DNA of 64,000 nucleotides from CAWAXW01 sp963786155 (GTDB lineage Bacteria; Actinomycetota; CADDZG01; WHSQ01). The translations under genes were made by a program, and so were the position numbers. The notes below the pieces were generated by a model. That model did no database searches. It was not told the origin of the DNA and saw only the letters and a program-made list of their open reading frames with translations. The DNA lies in assembly GCA_963786155.1 (NCBI GenBank), contig CAWAXW010000006.1, positions 310,001-374,000 of the forward strand, read 5' to 3'. Below are positions 8,865 to 17,388 of this stretch, one piece after another. How positions within the stretch are numbered: position 1 is the first letter of the stretch; each line of letters opens with the position of its first letter.

Positions 8865-9608
8865 ATGAGTGAGGAGAGCCTCGAGAAGCGCTATCGGATC
8901 GGAGAGCTTGCCTCGATCACCGGCGTGACGGTGCGCACGTTGCACCACTACGACGAGATCGGCCTGCTGTCGCCCGCGGAGCGGACCGATGCCGGCCACC
9001 GGCTCTATGGGCATGGCGACGTCGCACGTCTCTACGGGATCATCGCCCTGCGTCAGATAGGGCTGAGCCTCGACGAGGTCTCGGCCGTCATGAGGGACGA
9101 CCTGAACGTGCGAGCGGTGGTCGAGCGACAGCTCGAACGGCTGGCGTTGCAGCTCCAGTTCCATGAGCGCTTGCAGACTCGCCTCACCCACATTCGTGAC
9201 GAGCTCGACAGGGCCCACGAGCCGTCGACCCGAGATTTCATAGAGGCATTGGAGGTGATGAACAGGATGGAGAGCTACTACACGCCCGAGCAGCTCGAGC
9301 AGCTCGAGGAGCGCCGCAACGAGCTCGGCGACGAAGGTATGCGCCGGGCCGAGCAAGAGTGGTCGGACCTGATCGCGGCGGTCGAGGCCGAGCATGCCGC
9401 CGGCACGGACCCGGCCGATCCCAAGGTGCAAGCGCTCGCACGCAAGTGGAAAGAGCTGATCGAGGCGTTCACCGGCGGCGATCCCGGCATACGCGCCTCG
9501 CTACAGAGGATGTACGAGACCGAAGGGCCGGAGAAGGCTTCGCGCGGCGCGGTCAACCCTGAGGTGATGGCTTACGCGCAGCGCGCCATGGAGGTTGGTC
9601 AAGGCTGA
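8865..9608 (+). CDS. MerR-family transcriptional regulator with TipAS-like ligand domain
   Basis: A 247-residue regulator. The N-terminal winged helix-turn-helix (about residues 8-77) shows YRIGELASITGVTVRTLHHY, then IGLLSPAERTDAGHRLYG and IIALRQIGLSLDEV. A coiled-coil helix follows (about 85-125), and the C-terminal part (about 135-247, with MESYYTPEQLEQLEERR and KWKELIEAFTGGDPGIRASL) matches the all-helical TipAS antibiotic-recognition domain. Family members activate stress or multidrug genes on binding ligand. ATG 8865 is chosen over an upstream TTG because it lies correctly downstream of the promoter described at 8824-8854. The 3' end overlaps the convergent membrane gene by 56 nt. Confidence 0.88.
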   Translation: MSEESLEKRYRIGELASITGVTVRTLHHYDEIGLLSPAERTDAGHRLYGHGDVARLYGIIALRQIGLSLDEVSAVMRDDLNVRAVVERQLERLALQLQFHERLQTRLTHIRDELDRAHEPSTRDFIEALEVMNRMESYYTPEQLEQLEERRNELGDEGMRRAEQEWSDLIAAVEAEHAAGTDPADPKVQALARKWKELIEAFTGGDPGIRASLQRMYETEGPEKASRGAVNPEVMAYAQRAMEVGQG

Positions 9609-10125
9609 CGTCCGATACCTCGTCGGCTTGCGGCAGGCACAACCCCAGGACGCAGAGGGCCGCGCCGCACACGAGCACGACCAGGCCGCCGAGCTTGACC
9701 GTGCCTGCGATGGACTCTGCAAGGTGGAGCTTGCCGAAGTGACCGAGGACGTAGGCCCAATCGTGGTGGCCCCCTATGAGCGGTAACTGCTCGTAGGGGG
9801 CGTCCGCGATGTAGACGCTCGCATCCTGCATCGAGGCCGCCATCCATGCGAGACAGAACACCGCTGCGAAGTGATCCTTGCGATAGACGAAGAAATAGAC
9901 CCCGAATGCCAAGGGCGCGAGCACCTGGGCGATCGAGCCCATCATCGTCATCGCGACCGTGGGCAACCAGAAAGTCAGGAAGTGACCGAGCTCGTGGAAG
10001 CCCAGGTTGATACCGCCCATGAGAGGGACTCCGGTGCTCCGGACGAAGGCGTAATAGCCGAAGACCGCGCACACGGCGAAGCCCGCGACGTATCTCCAGG
10101 TCTGGTTCCAGGACGCGTCGGCCAC
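9553..10125 (-). CDS. Multi-spanning membrane protein with HELGH metalloprotease-like motif
   Basis: A 190-residue protein with about five hydrophobic helices. The second carries GFHELGHFL, an HExxH-type zinc motif as in membrane-embedded M50 (site-2) proteases. The M50 second motif (N/DxxPxxxxDG) is not visible; LDQPPW occurs only in the soluble tail. It could be a small atypical M50-like protein or a non-proteolytic relative. Other landmarks are TFWLPTVAMTMMGSIAQVLA, CLAWMAASMQDASVYIAD and PLIGGHHDWAYVLG, with several intramembrane His/Asp residues that could bind metal. The substrate is unknown. It lies on the minus strand between the MerR gene and the Thr/Pro-rich protein. Confidence 0.5.
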   Translation of the reverse strand: MADASWNQTWRYVAGFAVCAVFGYYAFVRSTGVPLMGGINLGFHELGHFLTFWLPTVAMTMMGSIAQVLAPLAFGVYFFVYRKDHFAAVFCLAWMAASMQDASVYIADAPYEQLPLIGGHHDWAYVLGHFGKLHLAESIAGTVKLGGLVVLVCGAALCVLGLCLPQADEVSDVSLDQPPWRAARKPSPQG

Positions 10126-10151
10126 GCCCTACTTATCGACCCCTTCGGGCC

Positions 10152-10166
10152 GCCCCTAAACGGGGC
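10152..10166. terminator. Short GC hairpin after the Pro-rich gene
   Basis: A perfect gcccc-taaac-ggggc stem-loop directly follows the stop codon of the minus-strand Pro-rich gene (stop at 10167-10169) and lies upstream of the HELGH gene. No clear U-run follows, so it may be a weak terminator or processing hairpin. Confidence 0.35.
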
Positions 10167-10952
10167 TTAGGTGGCGATCTTCTTCGATTTGTCTTTCTTG
10201 CAGGTGTTCTTCACGCCGGCCTTCTTGAACGTCTTCTTCTTGGCCACGGCGTAGTACTTGCCGTTGGCGTCGTCGAAGCCGCCGATCTTCCATTTGCCCT
10301 TCTTGTTGGTCTTCGTCTTGCCGACGACGTCGTCATCGCCCGGCGTCACCTGCTTGAGTGCCACCTTCCGTCCCGAACGGCACTTCTTGTTCGAGCTGCC
10401 CACCTTGCCCTTGAAAACTCCCTTGTCGCTGTCGAAGCCGATCTTGGTGTTGCTCTCGTAGGTGGTGGGCGGCGGCGGGGGTGGTGGTGGTGGTGGGGGC
10501 GGCGGAGGAGGAGGAGGAGGCGGCGGCGGCGGGGGTGGAGGCGGCGGAGGTGGCGGTGAGCTCGATTGGGTGGGAGTAGGCGTGGGGCTTTGCGTTGGGG
10601 TCGCGGTCTGGGTTTGAGAAGGCGACTGGCTCGGCGTCTGCGATGGGGTCGCGGTCGCCGTTTGGCTCGGCGTTGCGGTAGCCGTCGCCGTCTGAGTTGG
10701 TGTGGCGGTGGCGGTGGAAGTCGGGCTGCTGCTAGCCGGCGTTGGCGTCTGGCAGCCGGGGATCGGTGTTGGCAATGCCGTGCAGTTTGATGGCAACTGG
10801 GCCGCCGCGGGCGTCGCGCCCAAGACTCCGTTCCCCAATAGGAGGGCAACAAGCATCGCTCCGATCAGGCCGATGAGCAGAACGCGCGCTCGCAGGGCGT
10901 CGGACTCTTCGGCGGTGCGGTGCGAATTCACGGGCCCGTCATTGCGATTCAT
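10167..10952 (-). CDS. Secreted Thr/Ser/Pro-rich protein with 30-proline spacer
   Basis: 261 residues. A basic cytoplasmic N-terminus and hydrophobic helix (about 22-46, VLLIGLIGAMLVALLLGNGV) form a signal peptide or anchor. Next comes a low-complexity stretch of ATATPTQ/TPSQSPSQ repeats (about residues 70-133), then exactly 30 consecutive prolines. The last ~95 residues form a lysine-rich domain (FDSDKGVFKGKVGSSNKKCR, VALKQVTPGDDDVVGKT, KGKWKI) with alternating hydrophobics suggestive of a small beta-sandwich carrying two Cys. It resembles surface proteins in which a Pro-rich stalk pushes a domain through the wall. No known family can be named; the Lys-rich head might bind anionic wall polymers. 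Confidence 0.7.
   Translation of the reverse strand: MNRNDGPVNSHRTAEESDALRARVLLIGLIGAMLVALLLGNGVLGATPAAAQLPSNCTALPTPIPGCQTPTPASSSPTSTATATPTQTATATATPSQTATATPSQTPSQSPSQTQTATPTQSPTPTPTQSSSPPPPPPPPPPPPPPPPPPPPPPPPPPPPPPTTYESNTKIGFDSDKGVFKGKVGSSNKKCRSGRKVALKQVTPGDDDVVGKTKTNKKGKWKIGGFDDANGKYYAVAKKKTFKKAGVKNTCKKDKSKKIAT
10467..10556 (-). repeat. 90-bp G-rich tract encoding 30 prolines
   Basis: Thirty consecutive CCN codons on the minus strand, read as runs of ggt/ggc/gga/ggg triplets on the plus strand. Synonymous third positions vary, so the tract is not a pure trinucleotide repeat. The plus strand has several G-runs and could form G-quadruplexes; slippage and length polymorphism are plausible. 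Confidence 0.9.
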
Positions 10953-11023
10953 AGACCCCTCCCCCTACTGGCTTCGGCAACTACTGGCAGGGCCGAGGCT
11001 AGCTCATATCCAGGGGAACTGGT

Positions 11024-12764
11024 TCAGCTGATGGTCGCGAGGGTGGCGCCAGTCTCGACCGAGCGGCCGGGCTCGATCGGGAGGTCCGCGATCTTGCCGG
11101 CGCGATGGGCGAGTATCGAGTTCTCCATCTTCATCGCTTCCAGGACGCAGATCGCATCTCCCACGTCGACCTCGTCCCCAACGTCGACGAGCACCTTCAC
11201 GATCGTCCCCTGCATCGGAGCGGTGAGCGAATCCCCCCCGGCCCCCGACAACGCACCGGATCTCTTGGGCGGTTTCGGTTTCTTGGGCCGCACGACTTCG
11301 TCCAACTGCTCGCGCACGTTCACGGTCAGACGTTTGCCTTCCACTTCGACTTCGAACCGGCGCGACGCGACCAGATGCTCACCAGGTTTGGCGACGGGTT
11401 CGGGCGCTGCAGCCAGGACCGAGAGATCCATCTCGTTCTCCACGGTGCCGGTGTGATAGTCGCCCGACACGAACCGCTCGTCGGCGAGCATCAGGCTGTG
11501 GAAGGGGATCGTCGTCTTGATCCCCTCGATCTCGTATTCGGACAGCGCCCGGAGCATCCGTCTGCGCGCCTCGTCGCGATCGGCGCCGTAGGTGATCAGC
11601 TTGGACACGAGGGGGTCGTAGGCCTGGGGGATCACCGAGTTCGGCTCGGCCCCCGAGTCCACGCGCACCCCGGGCCCACTTGGCTCCGTGTAGTGCCCGA
11701 TGGCGCCGGGGGCGGGCAAGAAGTTCTTCGCAGGGTTCTCTGCGTTCACCCGGCACTCGATCGCATGCCCGTTGAGGGCGATGTCTCCTTGTGAGAACCA
11801 GAGCGGCTCTCCCGCTGCGATCAGGAGCTGAGCCTTGACGAGGTCGACACCGGTCACGAGCTCGGTCACAGGGTGCTCGACCTGGAGCCGGGTGTTCATC
11901 TCGAGGAAGTAGAAGGACTTGCCGTCCGCGTCGAGCAGGAACTCGCACGTCCCGGCGTTCCGGTAGGAGACCTGCTTGCTGACGCGCGCCGCGGCCTCCA
12001 TGATCGCGTCGCGCACGTCGGGATCGAGGGCGGGCGACGGAGACTCCTCGACGAGCTTCTGATGGCGGCGCTGAAGCGAGCAGTCACGCTCGGGGAACGA
12101 CAGGATCGAACCCGAGCCGTCGCCCAGGACCTGCACCTCGATGTGACGAGGCCTCTGCAGGTAACGCTCGATGTAGACGTCGGGCGAGGAGAAGTACGCC
12201 TTGCCTCGCGCGCTGCCCCCGCGAGGGCCTCATCGATCTCCTCCATCTCGCTCACGACCCGGAATCCCTTGCCGCCACCACCGGCGGAGGCCTTGATCGC
12301 GAGCGGGAGTCCATGCTCGGTCGCGAACGCTTTCACCTCGTCCGGGTCCTTGATCGGCTCCTTTGTTCCGGGAACCGTGGCGACGCCGGCCTCGATCGCG
12401 GCTTTGCGAGCGGCCGTCTTGTCGCCCATGCCGTCGATGACCTCGGGCTGGGGTCCCACCCAGATGAGTCCCGCGTCCTCACGGCACTCGCGAAGTCGGC
12501 GTTCTCGGCCAGGAACCCGTACCCGGGATGGACGGCTTCCGCCCCCGACCGTTTCGCCGCGTCGAGGATGTCGTCGATCTTCAGGTAGGACTCGGCCGCC
12601 GGGCCCGGGCCGACGTTGTAGGCCTCGTCCGCGACGCTCGTGTGCGGGGCCTCGGCGTCGAGGTCGGAGTAGACGGCGACGGTCGCGATGTCGAGGTCGC
12701 GGCAGGCGCGCATCACCCTTATGGCGATCTCGCCGCGGTTCGCGACCAGCAGCTTCTTGAACAT
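11024..12764 (-). CDS. Acyl-CoA carboxylase alpha subunit (biotin carboxylase + BCCP; two frameshifts)
   Basis: About 580 residues. It carboxylates its own biotin with ATP/bicarbonate for transfer to acetyl- or propionyl-CoA by a separate beta subunit. The biotin carboxylase part shows FKKLLVANRGEIAIRVMRAC, VHPGYGFLAENADF, the ATP-grasp AIKASAGGGGKGFRVV, RDCSLQRRHQKLVEE and FLEMNTRLQVEHPVTE. The C-terminal carrier domain has VLEAMKMENS, whose Lys is biotinylated. The start is ATG 12764. Frames change near 12484 and 12207. It is divergent from birA across only 22 bp, so the carboxylase and the ligase that biotinylates it can be co-controlled. A second alpha subunit lies at 17388-19066. Confidence 0.92.
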
Positions 12765-12786
12765 GGCTCCGTATCCTACGAGTGCG

Positions 12787-13587
12787 ATGGCAGACGACCC
12801 CCTTGAAGACCTCAGAGGTTTCGATCCGAAGGGATCGCTGGGCCGGCCGCTGCGACTGTTCGAAGCTGTCGACTCGACGAACACCGCGGCGTTGGCTTGG
12901 GCGGCGGAGGAGCCCCCGCACGGAGCTCTCGTCGTCGCCCACCATCAGAGCGCGGGCAGGGGTCGCTGGGGGCGGACCTGGTTCTCGGAACCCGGGGGTG
13001 GATTGCTGTTCTCGCTCATCCTGAAGCCCACTCTGGCGATGGACCAACTCGGCCTGCTCACGCTCGCGAGCGGGCTGGGATGCGCCCGCGGTGTCGCGTC
13101 CGCATCGGGCCTTCCCGTGCGACTCAAGTGGCCGAACGATCTCCTGGTTGAGGACAAGAAGACGGGCGGGATCCTCATCGAGTCGGTCGTCAACCGTTCG
13201 CAACTCGATGCAGTCGTTGTCGGCGTGGGTTTGAACCTGAGGTGGCCGGGCGAGCTTCCGCCCGAGATCGCCGACACGGCTACGTCCATCGATCGCGAGT
13301 GTGAGAGGCGCGACACTGCCGCACCGCAGAGGGCCGAGCTATTGGAGGCCGTGCTGGTCGACCTCGAGCGCGCTTACGGATCCATGGGAGAGCCCGAGGC
13401 CCTGCTCGATGACTTCACGAGCCTTGCCGACGTCGACGGCGTTCGGATGCGCGTCCGGGGGATGGACGGTTCGACGTTGGTGGGCTTCGCTCGCGGTTTA
13501 GGACCCACGGGGGCGCTGAGGCTAGAGGTCGACGGAAGAATTGACGAGATCGAGGTCGCCGAGATCGAACGACTGCGCCGCGAGTGA
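12787..13587 (+). CDS. birA: Biotin--[acetyl-CoA-carboxylase] ligase (no DNA-binding domain)
   Basis: A 266-residue class I biotin protein ligase: it makes biotinyl-5'-AMP and attaches biotin to the Lys of carboxylase carrier domains. Motifs are HHQSAGRGRWGRTWFSEPGG (biotin/AMP loop), VRLKWPNDLLVEDKKTGGIL, and VVVGVGLNLRW, followed by the small C-terminal SH3-like domain. It starts directly with the catalytic domain (LRLFEAVDSTNTAALAWA), so it lacks the HTH of bifunctional BirA and should not be a repressor. It is the first gene of a tightly packed operon ending in a second biotin carboxylase, and is divergent from the first. Its stop overlaps mug by 4 nt (GTGA). Confidence 0.93.
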   Translation: MADDPLEDLRGFDPKGSLGRPLRLFEAVDSTNTAALAWAAEEPPHGALVVAHHQSAGRGRWGRTWFSEPGGGLLFSLILKPTLAMDQLGLLTLASGLGCARGVASASGLPVRLKWPNDLLVEDKKTGGILIESVVNRSQLDAVVVGVGLNLRWPGELPPEIADTATSIDRECERRDTAAPQRAELLEAVLVDLERAYGSMGEPEALLDDFTSLADVDGVRMRVRGMDGSTLVGFARGLGPTGALRLEVDGRIDEIEVAEIERLRRE

Positions 13588-14141
13588 CGACCAAGCCGAC
13601 GCCGGAGGAGATCGCGGCCGCGGCAGGGAAGGGGATCGACGACGTCATCGCACCAAACCTCGTCGTGCTCTTCTGCGGGATCAATCCCGGGCTCTATTCG
13701 GGTGCGACCGGGCATCACTTCGCGCGCCCCGGCAATCGCTTCTGGCCCACGTTGCAGCGCGCGGGATTCGTAACCGAGCTACTCGCGCCCGCCGACCAAC
13801 GCACGCTCCTCGAGCACGATCTCGGTATCACGAACCTGGTCAACCGAGCGACGGCGACCGCGCGTGAGGTCGGCTCGGACGAGCTCGTCGCGGGTCGAGC
13901 CAAGCTGGAACGCAAGCTTCGTCGCTTCAAGCCGCGCTGGCTTGCGGTCCTTGGGGTGGGCGCCTACCGCACGGCCTTCGACGATCGAAAGGCGAAGGTT
14001 GGACGCCAGGAGCGCACGGTCGGGGCGACGTCTATATGGGTCCTTCCGAACCCGAGCGGCCTCAACGCTCACTACCAACTCGACGACCTGGCCGCGGAGT
14101 ACGAGCATCTTCGCCACGAGGCGGTCGGAGGGGCCGCTTAG
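13584..14141 (+). CDS. mug: G/U(T) mismatch-specific DNA glycosylase (MUG family)
   Basis: A 185-residue uracil-DNA-glycosylase superfamily enzyme removing uracil or related lesions opposite G. Motif 1 is CGINPGLYSGATGHHFARPG (GINPG with catalytic Asn), and motif 2 is LPNPSGLNAHY, the minor-groove intercalation loop. The internal DLGITNLVNRATATA is also typical. GTG 13584 overlaps the birA stop. It is a repair gene embedded in a catabolic operon, so co-transcription is probably positional rather than functional. Confidence 0.92.
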   Translation: MTTKPTPEEIAAAAGKGIDDVIAPNLVVLFCGINPGLYSGATGHHFARPGNRFWPTLQRAGFVTELLAPADQRTLLEHDLGITNLVNRATATAREVGSDELVAGRAKLERKLRRFKPRWLAVLGVGAYRTAFDDRKAKVGRQERTVGATSIWVLPNPSGLNAHYQLDDLAAEYEHLRHEAVGGAA

Positions 14142-14152
14142 GATTCGCCTCG

Positions 14153-15699
14153 ATGAGCGAGCAGGGGCACAAAGCCGACGACCTGGCCAAGTCGATCGCC
14201 TCGGCGCGGTCCGGTGGCGCCGAGAAGTACCACGCCAAGCTCGCCGAGCAGAACAAGTTGTTCGTGCGCGACCGGCTGACGCTGCTGCTCGATTCGGCCG
14301 AGGGCTTCGTCGAGGACGGCCTCCTCGTCAACGCCCTGGCCGGGGACCTTCCCGCGGACGGCGTCGTGACCGGCGTGGGCACGATCGACGGGCGCCCGGT
14401 GGCGGTCATGGCGAACGATCCCACGGTGAAGGCCGGTTCGTGGGGCGCTCGGACGGTCGAGAAGATCATCCGGATCATCGAGCTCGCCCGTAAGCACGAG
14501 CATCCGCTCGTCTACCTCGTCGACTCGGCCGGCGCGCGGATCACCGATCAGGTCGATCTCTTCCCCGGTCGTCGCGGCGCCGGGAAGATCTTCTACAACC
14601 AGGTCCAGGCGTCGGGGCGCATCCCCCAGATCTGTTGTCTCTTCGGGCCGTCGGCCGCCGGTGGCGCGTACATCCCCGCTTTCTGCGACGTCGTGTTCAT
14701 GGTCGACGGGAACGCATCGATGTATCTCGGCTCCCCGCGGATGGCGGAGGAGGTGATCGGCGAGAAGGTCACGCTCGAAGAGATGGGCGGCGCCCGGATG
14801 CACTGCGAGGTCTCGGGCTGCGGCGATCTGCTCGTCCCGGACGACAAGGCCGCGATCGAGGCCGCGAAGGGTTACCTCTCGTACTTCCCCCAGAGCTACA
14901 GGAGCGCGCCGGCCCGGATCGAAGGCACGGCCCCCCGGTTTGCGGTCAGCTTCGCCGACTCGTTCCCGAGGACGAGAGCCAGGCGTTCGACATGTACGCG
15001 TTCATCGCCGGCCTCGTCGACGAGGCATCGTTCTTCGAGGTCAAGCCCGACTTCGCCAAGGAGCTGATCACCGGGCTTCGCCCGCATCGACGGCCGCGCG
15101 GTGGGGATCGTTGCGAACCAACCGACGCAGAAGGGCGGCGTGCTGTTCGTCGACTCAGCCGACAAGGCGGCGCGCTTCATCTGGCTGTGCGATGCGTTCA
15201 ACATCCCTCTCGTGTTCCTGTCCGACGTCCCGGGCTTCATGATCGGAACCGCGGTCGAACGCCAGGGGATCATCCGGCACGGCGCCAAGATGATCACCGC
15301 GGTCTCGGAAGCGACGGTCCCGAAGTTCTGCGTCGTCGTGCGCAAGGCTTACGGAGCCGGTCTCTACGCGATGGCCGGTCCCGGCTTCGAGCCCGACGCG
15401 ACGATCGCACTGCCGACCGCACGGATCGCGGTCATGGGACCCGAGCCGGCGGTCAACGCCGTGTTCTTCAACAAGATCCAGGCCATCGAGGATCCCGAGG
15501 AGCGGGCGGCGTTCGTCGCGGAGAAGCGCGCCGAGTACGAGGACGACATCGACATCGTTCACCTCGCCTCGGAGAACGTCATCGACGCCGTCGTCCAGCC
15601 CGACGACCTGCGATCACGAGCTCGTCCTCCGGCTCGAGCGCGGCCGCGAGCAAGGATCGGCACTTCTCCGAACGCACGGCACGGGGTCCGCCGGTGTGA
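14153..15699 (+). CDS. Acyl-CoA carboxylase beta subunit, probably 3-methylcrotonyl-CoA carboxylase (frameshifts)
   Basis: About 515 residues, two crotonase-like carboxyltransferase halves that carry CO2 from biotin to an acyl-CoA. N-half blocks: FVRDRLTLLLDSAEGFVEDG, GAGKIFYNQVQASGRIPQIC, FGPSAAGGAYIPAFCDVVF, YLGSPRMAEEVIGEKV. C-half blocks: RAVGIVANQPTQKGGVLF, PLVFLSDVPGFMIGTAVERQ, VVRKAYGAGLYAMAGPGF. The IFYNQ and AGGAYIPAF motifs are more like methylcrotonyl- than propionyl-CoA carboxylases, and the downstream crotonase, HMG-CoA lyase and alpha subunit support a leucine-degradation role. Frames change near a C-run at 14933, near 15080 and near 15612. The final GTG-TGA overlaps the crotonase start. 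Confidence 0.85.
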
Positions 15700-16486
15700 G
15701 CACCGCCCAACAACTCGTTTCTTTGACGAAGGACGGCCACATCGCGGTCGTTCGGATGGAGCGACCCGAGGCGCTCAACGCCATCTCGGGAGCGCTCGCC
15801 GAATCGCTCGCCGGCACCTTCCGTGAGGTCGCCGCCGACGACGACGTCTGGGTGGTCGTTCTGACGGCAGCAGGCGAGAAGGCTTTCTGCGTCGGCGCGG
15901 ACCTCAAGGAGACGAGCCTCGTTCACGCTCGATGAGTTCCGTGCCAACCGGGCCCAGATCCGCGGCCTGTTCGAGTCCGTCCGTGCCGTCCCGCAGCCGA
16001 CGATCGCGGCCGTCTTCGGCTTCGCTCTCGGTGGAGGTTTCGAGCTCGCCCTGTCCTGCGACCTGATCGTCGCGGCCGAGGGCACCCAGATGGGGCTTCC
16101 CGAGGTGCGGGTCGGGCTTCTTCCCGCCGGGGGAGGCACCCAACTGCTGACTCGCAGACTGGGTGTCACCCGCGCCAAGGAGATGATCTTCCGCGGCCGC
16201 CGCTTCGATGCCGCCGAGGCCCTCGAACGGGGCCTCGTGGTCGACGTGGTCGAGCGCGACCGGCTCGAGGATCGAACGATCGAGCTCGCCACGGATATCT
16301 GTTCCTCCTCGCCGGTGGCGGTGCGCGCCGCCAAGCGTTCGATCGACGCGGCTCTGGGCGATCCCACTCGAGCAGGGCATCGAGCTCGAGCACGAAGGCT
16401 GGGAGGAGGTGATCGCCAGCGAGGATCGCGCCGAGGGGATCGCGGCTTTCAACGAGAAGCGTGCACCGCGCTGGCGCAACCGGTGA
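15696..16486 (+). CDS. Enoyl-CoA hydratase/isomerase, probable methylglutaconyl-CoA hydratase (two frameshifts)
   Basis: A crotonase-fold hydratase of about 262 residues. The acyl-CoA binding and oxyanion segment KAFCVGADLKE is followed by GFALGGGFELALSCDLIVAA and MGLPEVRVGLLPAGGGTQLL, which contain the two catalytic Glu positions of hydratases (in GFEL and LPEV). Between a carboxylase beta subunit and HMG-CoA lyase, the likely step is 3-methylglutaconyl-CoA to HMG-CoA. The GTG start overlaps the upstream stop and its stop overlaps the next GTG. Frames change near 15930 and near 16372. Confidence 0.85.
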
Positions 16487-17388
16487 ACCCCGCCGTCCGT
16501 ATCCGGGAGGTCGGGCCGCGCGACGGCATCCAGAGCGAGAAGGCCGCGATCTCGACCGAGGACAAAATTCGCTTCGTCGACATGCTCAGCGCGTCAGGAC
16601 TGCGCTTTATCGAGGTGACTTCCTTCGTCTCGCCCAAAGCCGTGCCCCAGATGTCCGATGCAGCCGAGCTCTTCTCTTCCATCAACCGTTCGGATGGGGT
16701 CTTCTACTCAGCCCTAGTACCGAACAAGCGCGGAGCCGAGGCGGCGATCGCCGCTCGTGCCGACGGATTGCAGGTCTTCATCGCAGCTACCGACTCGTAC
16801 AACCTGAAGAACGTGGGCAAGACCGTCGCGGATTCTCTGCCCGACGTGGAGGAGGTCGCCGACGTGGCTCGGGCCGCCGGACTCCCCGTCGAGGGAACGA
16901 TCTCGTGTGCCTTCGGTGATCCGTACGAGGGCGACGTTGCGCCCGAACGTGTGGCGGAGATTGCCGCATCGTTGTTCGGCATGGGGATCGAGGGGATCTC
17001 GTTCGGAGACACGACCGGGATGGGCACACCGCGGCGCGTGCGCGAAGTGGTCGGAGCGGTCCGAGAGGCGTTGCCCGAGCTCGACATCAACCTGCACCTG
17101 CACGACACGCGGGGGACGGGTCTCGCCAATGCCCTCGCCGGTTTGGAGATGGGCATCGACTACTTCGACGGTTCCGTCGGCGGCATGGGCGGCAGCCCCT
17201 TCGCCAGCGGCTCGACCGGGAACATCTGCACCGAGGATCTCGTGCACATGTTCGAAGACATGGGAGTCGAGACGGGCATCGACCTCGAAGCATTGCTCGA
17301 GGCATCGCGCTTCGTGCAGTCGCTCGTCGAAGGTGAGCTGCCCAGCAAGCTCCTCAAAGCCGGCCCCCGCTGGGCCGTGACAACCTGA
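16483..17388 (+). CDS. Hydroxymethylglutaryl-CoA lyase-like enzyme (active-site loop Cys replaced by Ser)
   Basis: A 301-residue TIM-barrel lyase of the HMGL group, cleaving HMG-CoA to acetyl-CoA and acetoacetate, the last step of leucine degradation. Seen: RIREVGPRDGIQSEK (metal/substrate Arg-Asp), FIEVTSFVSPKAVPQ, NLHLHDTRGTGLANALA (metal His-x-His) and the glycine-rich lid GGMGGSPFASGSTGN. In characterised lyases this lid reads GGCP(Y/F)A with a catalytic Cys; here it is Ser (AGC codon). The frame is intact. GTG 16483 overlaps the crotonase stop, and the stop overlaps the next ATG (TGATG). A related aldolase specificity is possible because of the Ser. Confidence 0.83.
   Translation: MNPAVRIREVGPRDGIQSEKAAISTEDKIRFVDMLSASGLRFIEVTSFVSPKAVPQMSDAAELFSSINRSDGVFYSALVPNKRGAEAAIAARADGLQVFIAATDSYNLKNVGKTVADSLPDVEEVADVARAAGLPVEGTISCAFGDPYEGDVAPERVAEIAASLFGMGIEGISFGDTTGMGTPRRVREVVGAVREALPELDINLHLHDTRGTGLANALAGLEMGIDYFDGSVGGMGGSPFASGSTGNICTEDLVHMFEDMGVETGIDLEALLEASRFVQSLVEGELPSKLLKAGPRWAVTT

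Noticed and set aside
10467..10556. CRISPR-like or tandem DNA repeat
   Set aside because: It is a coding polyproline tract with synonymous variation and no spacer structure.
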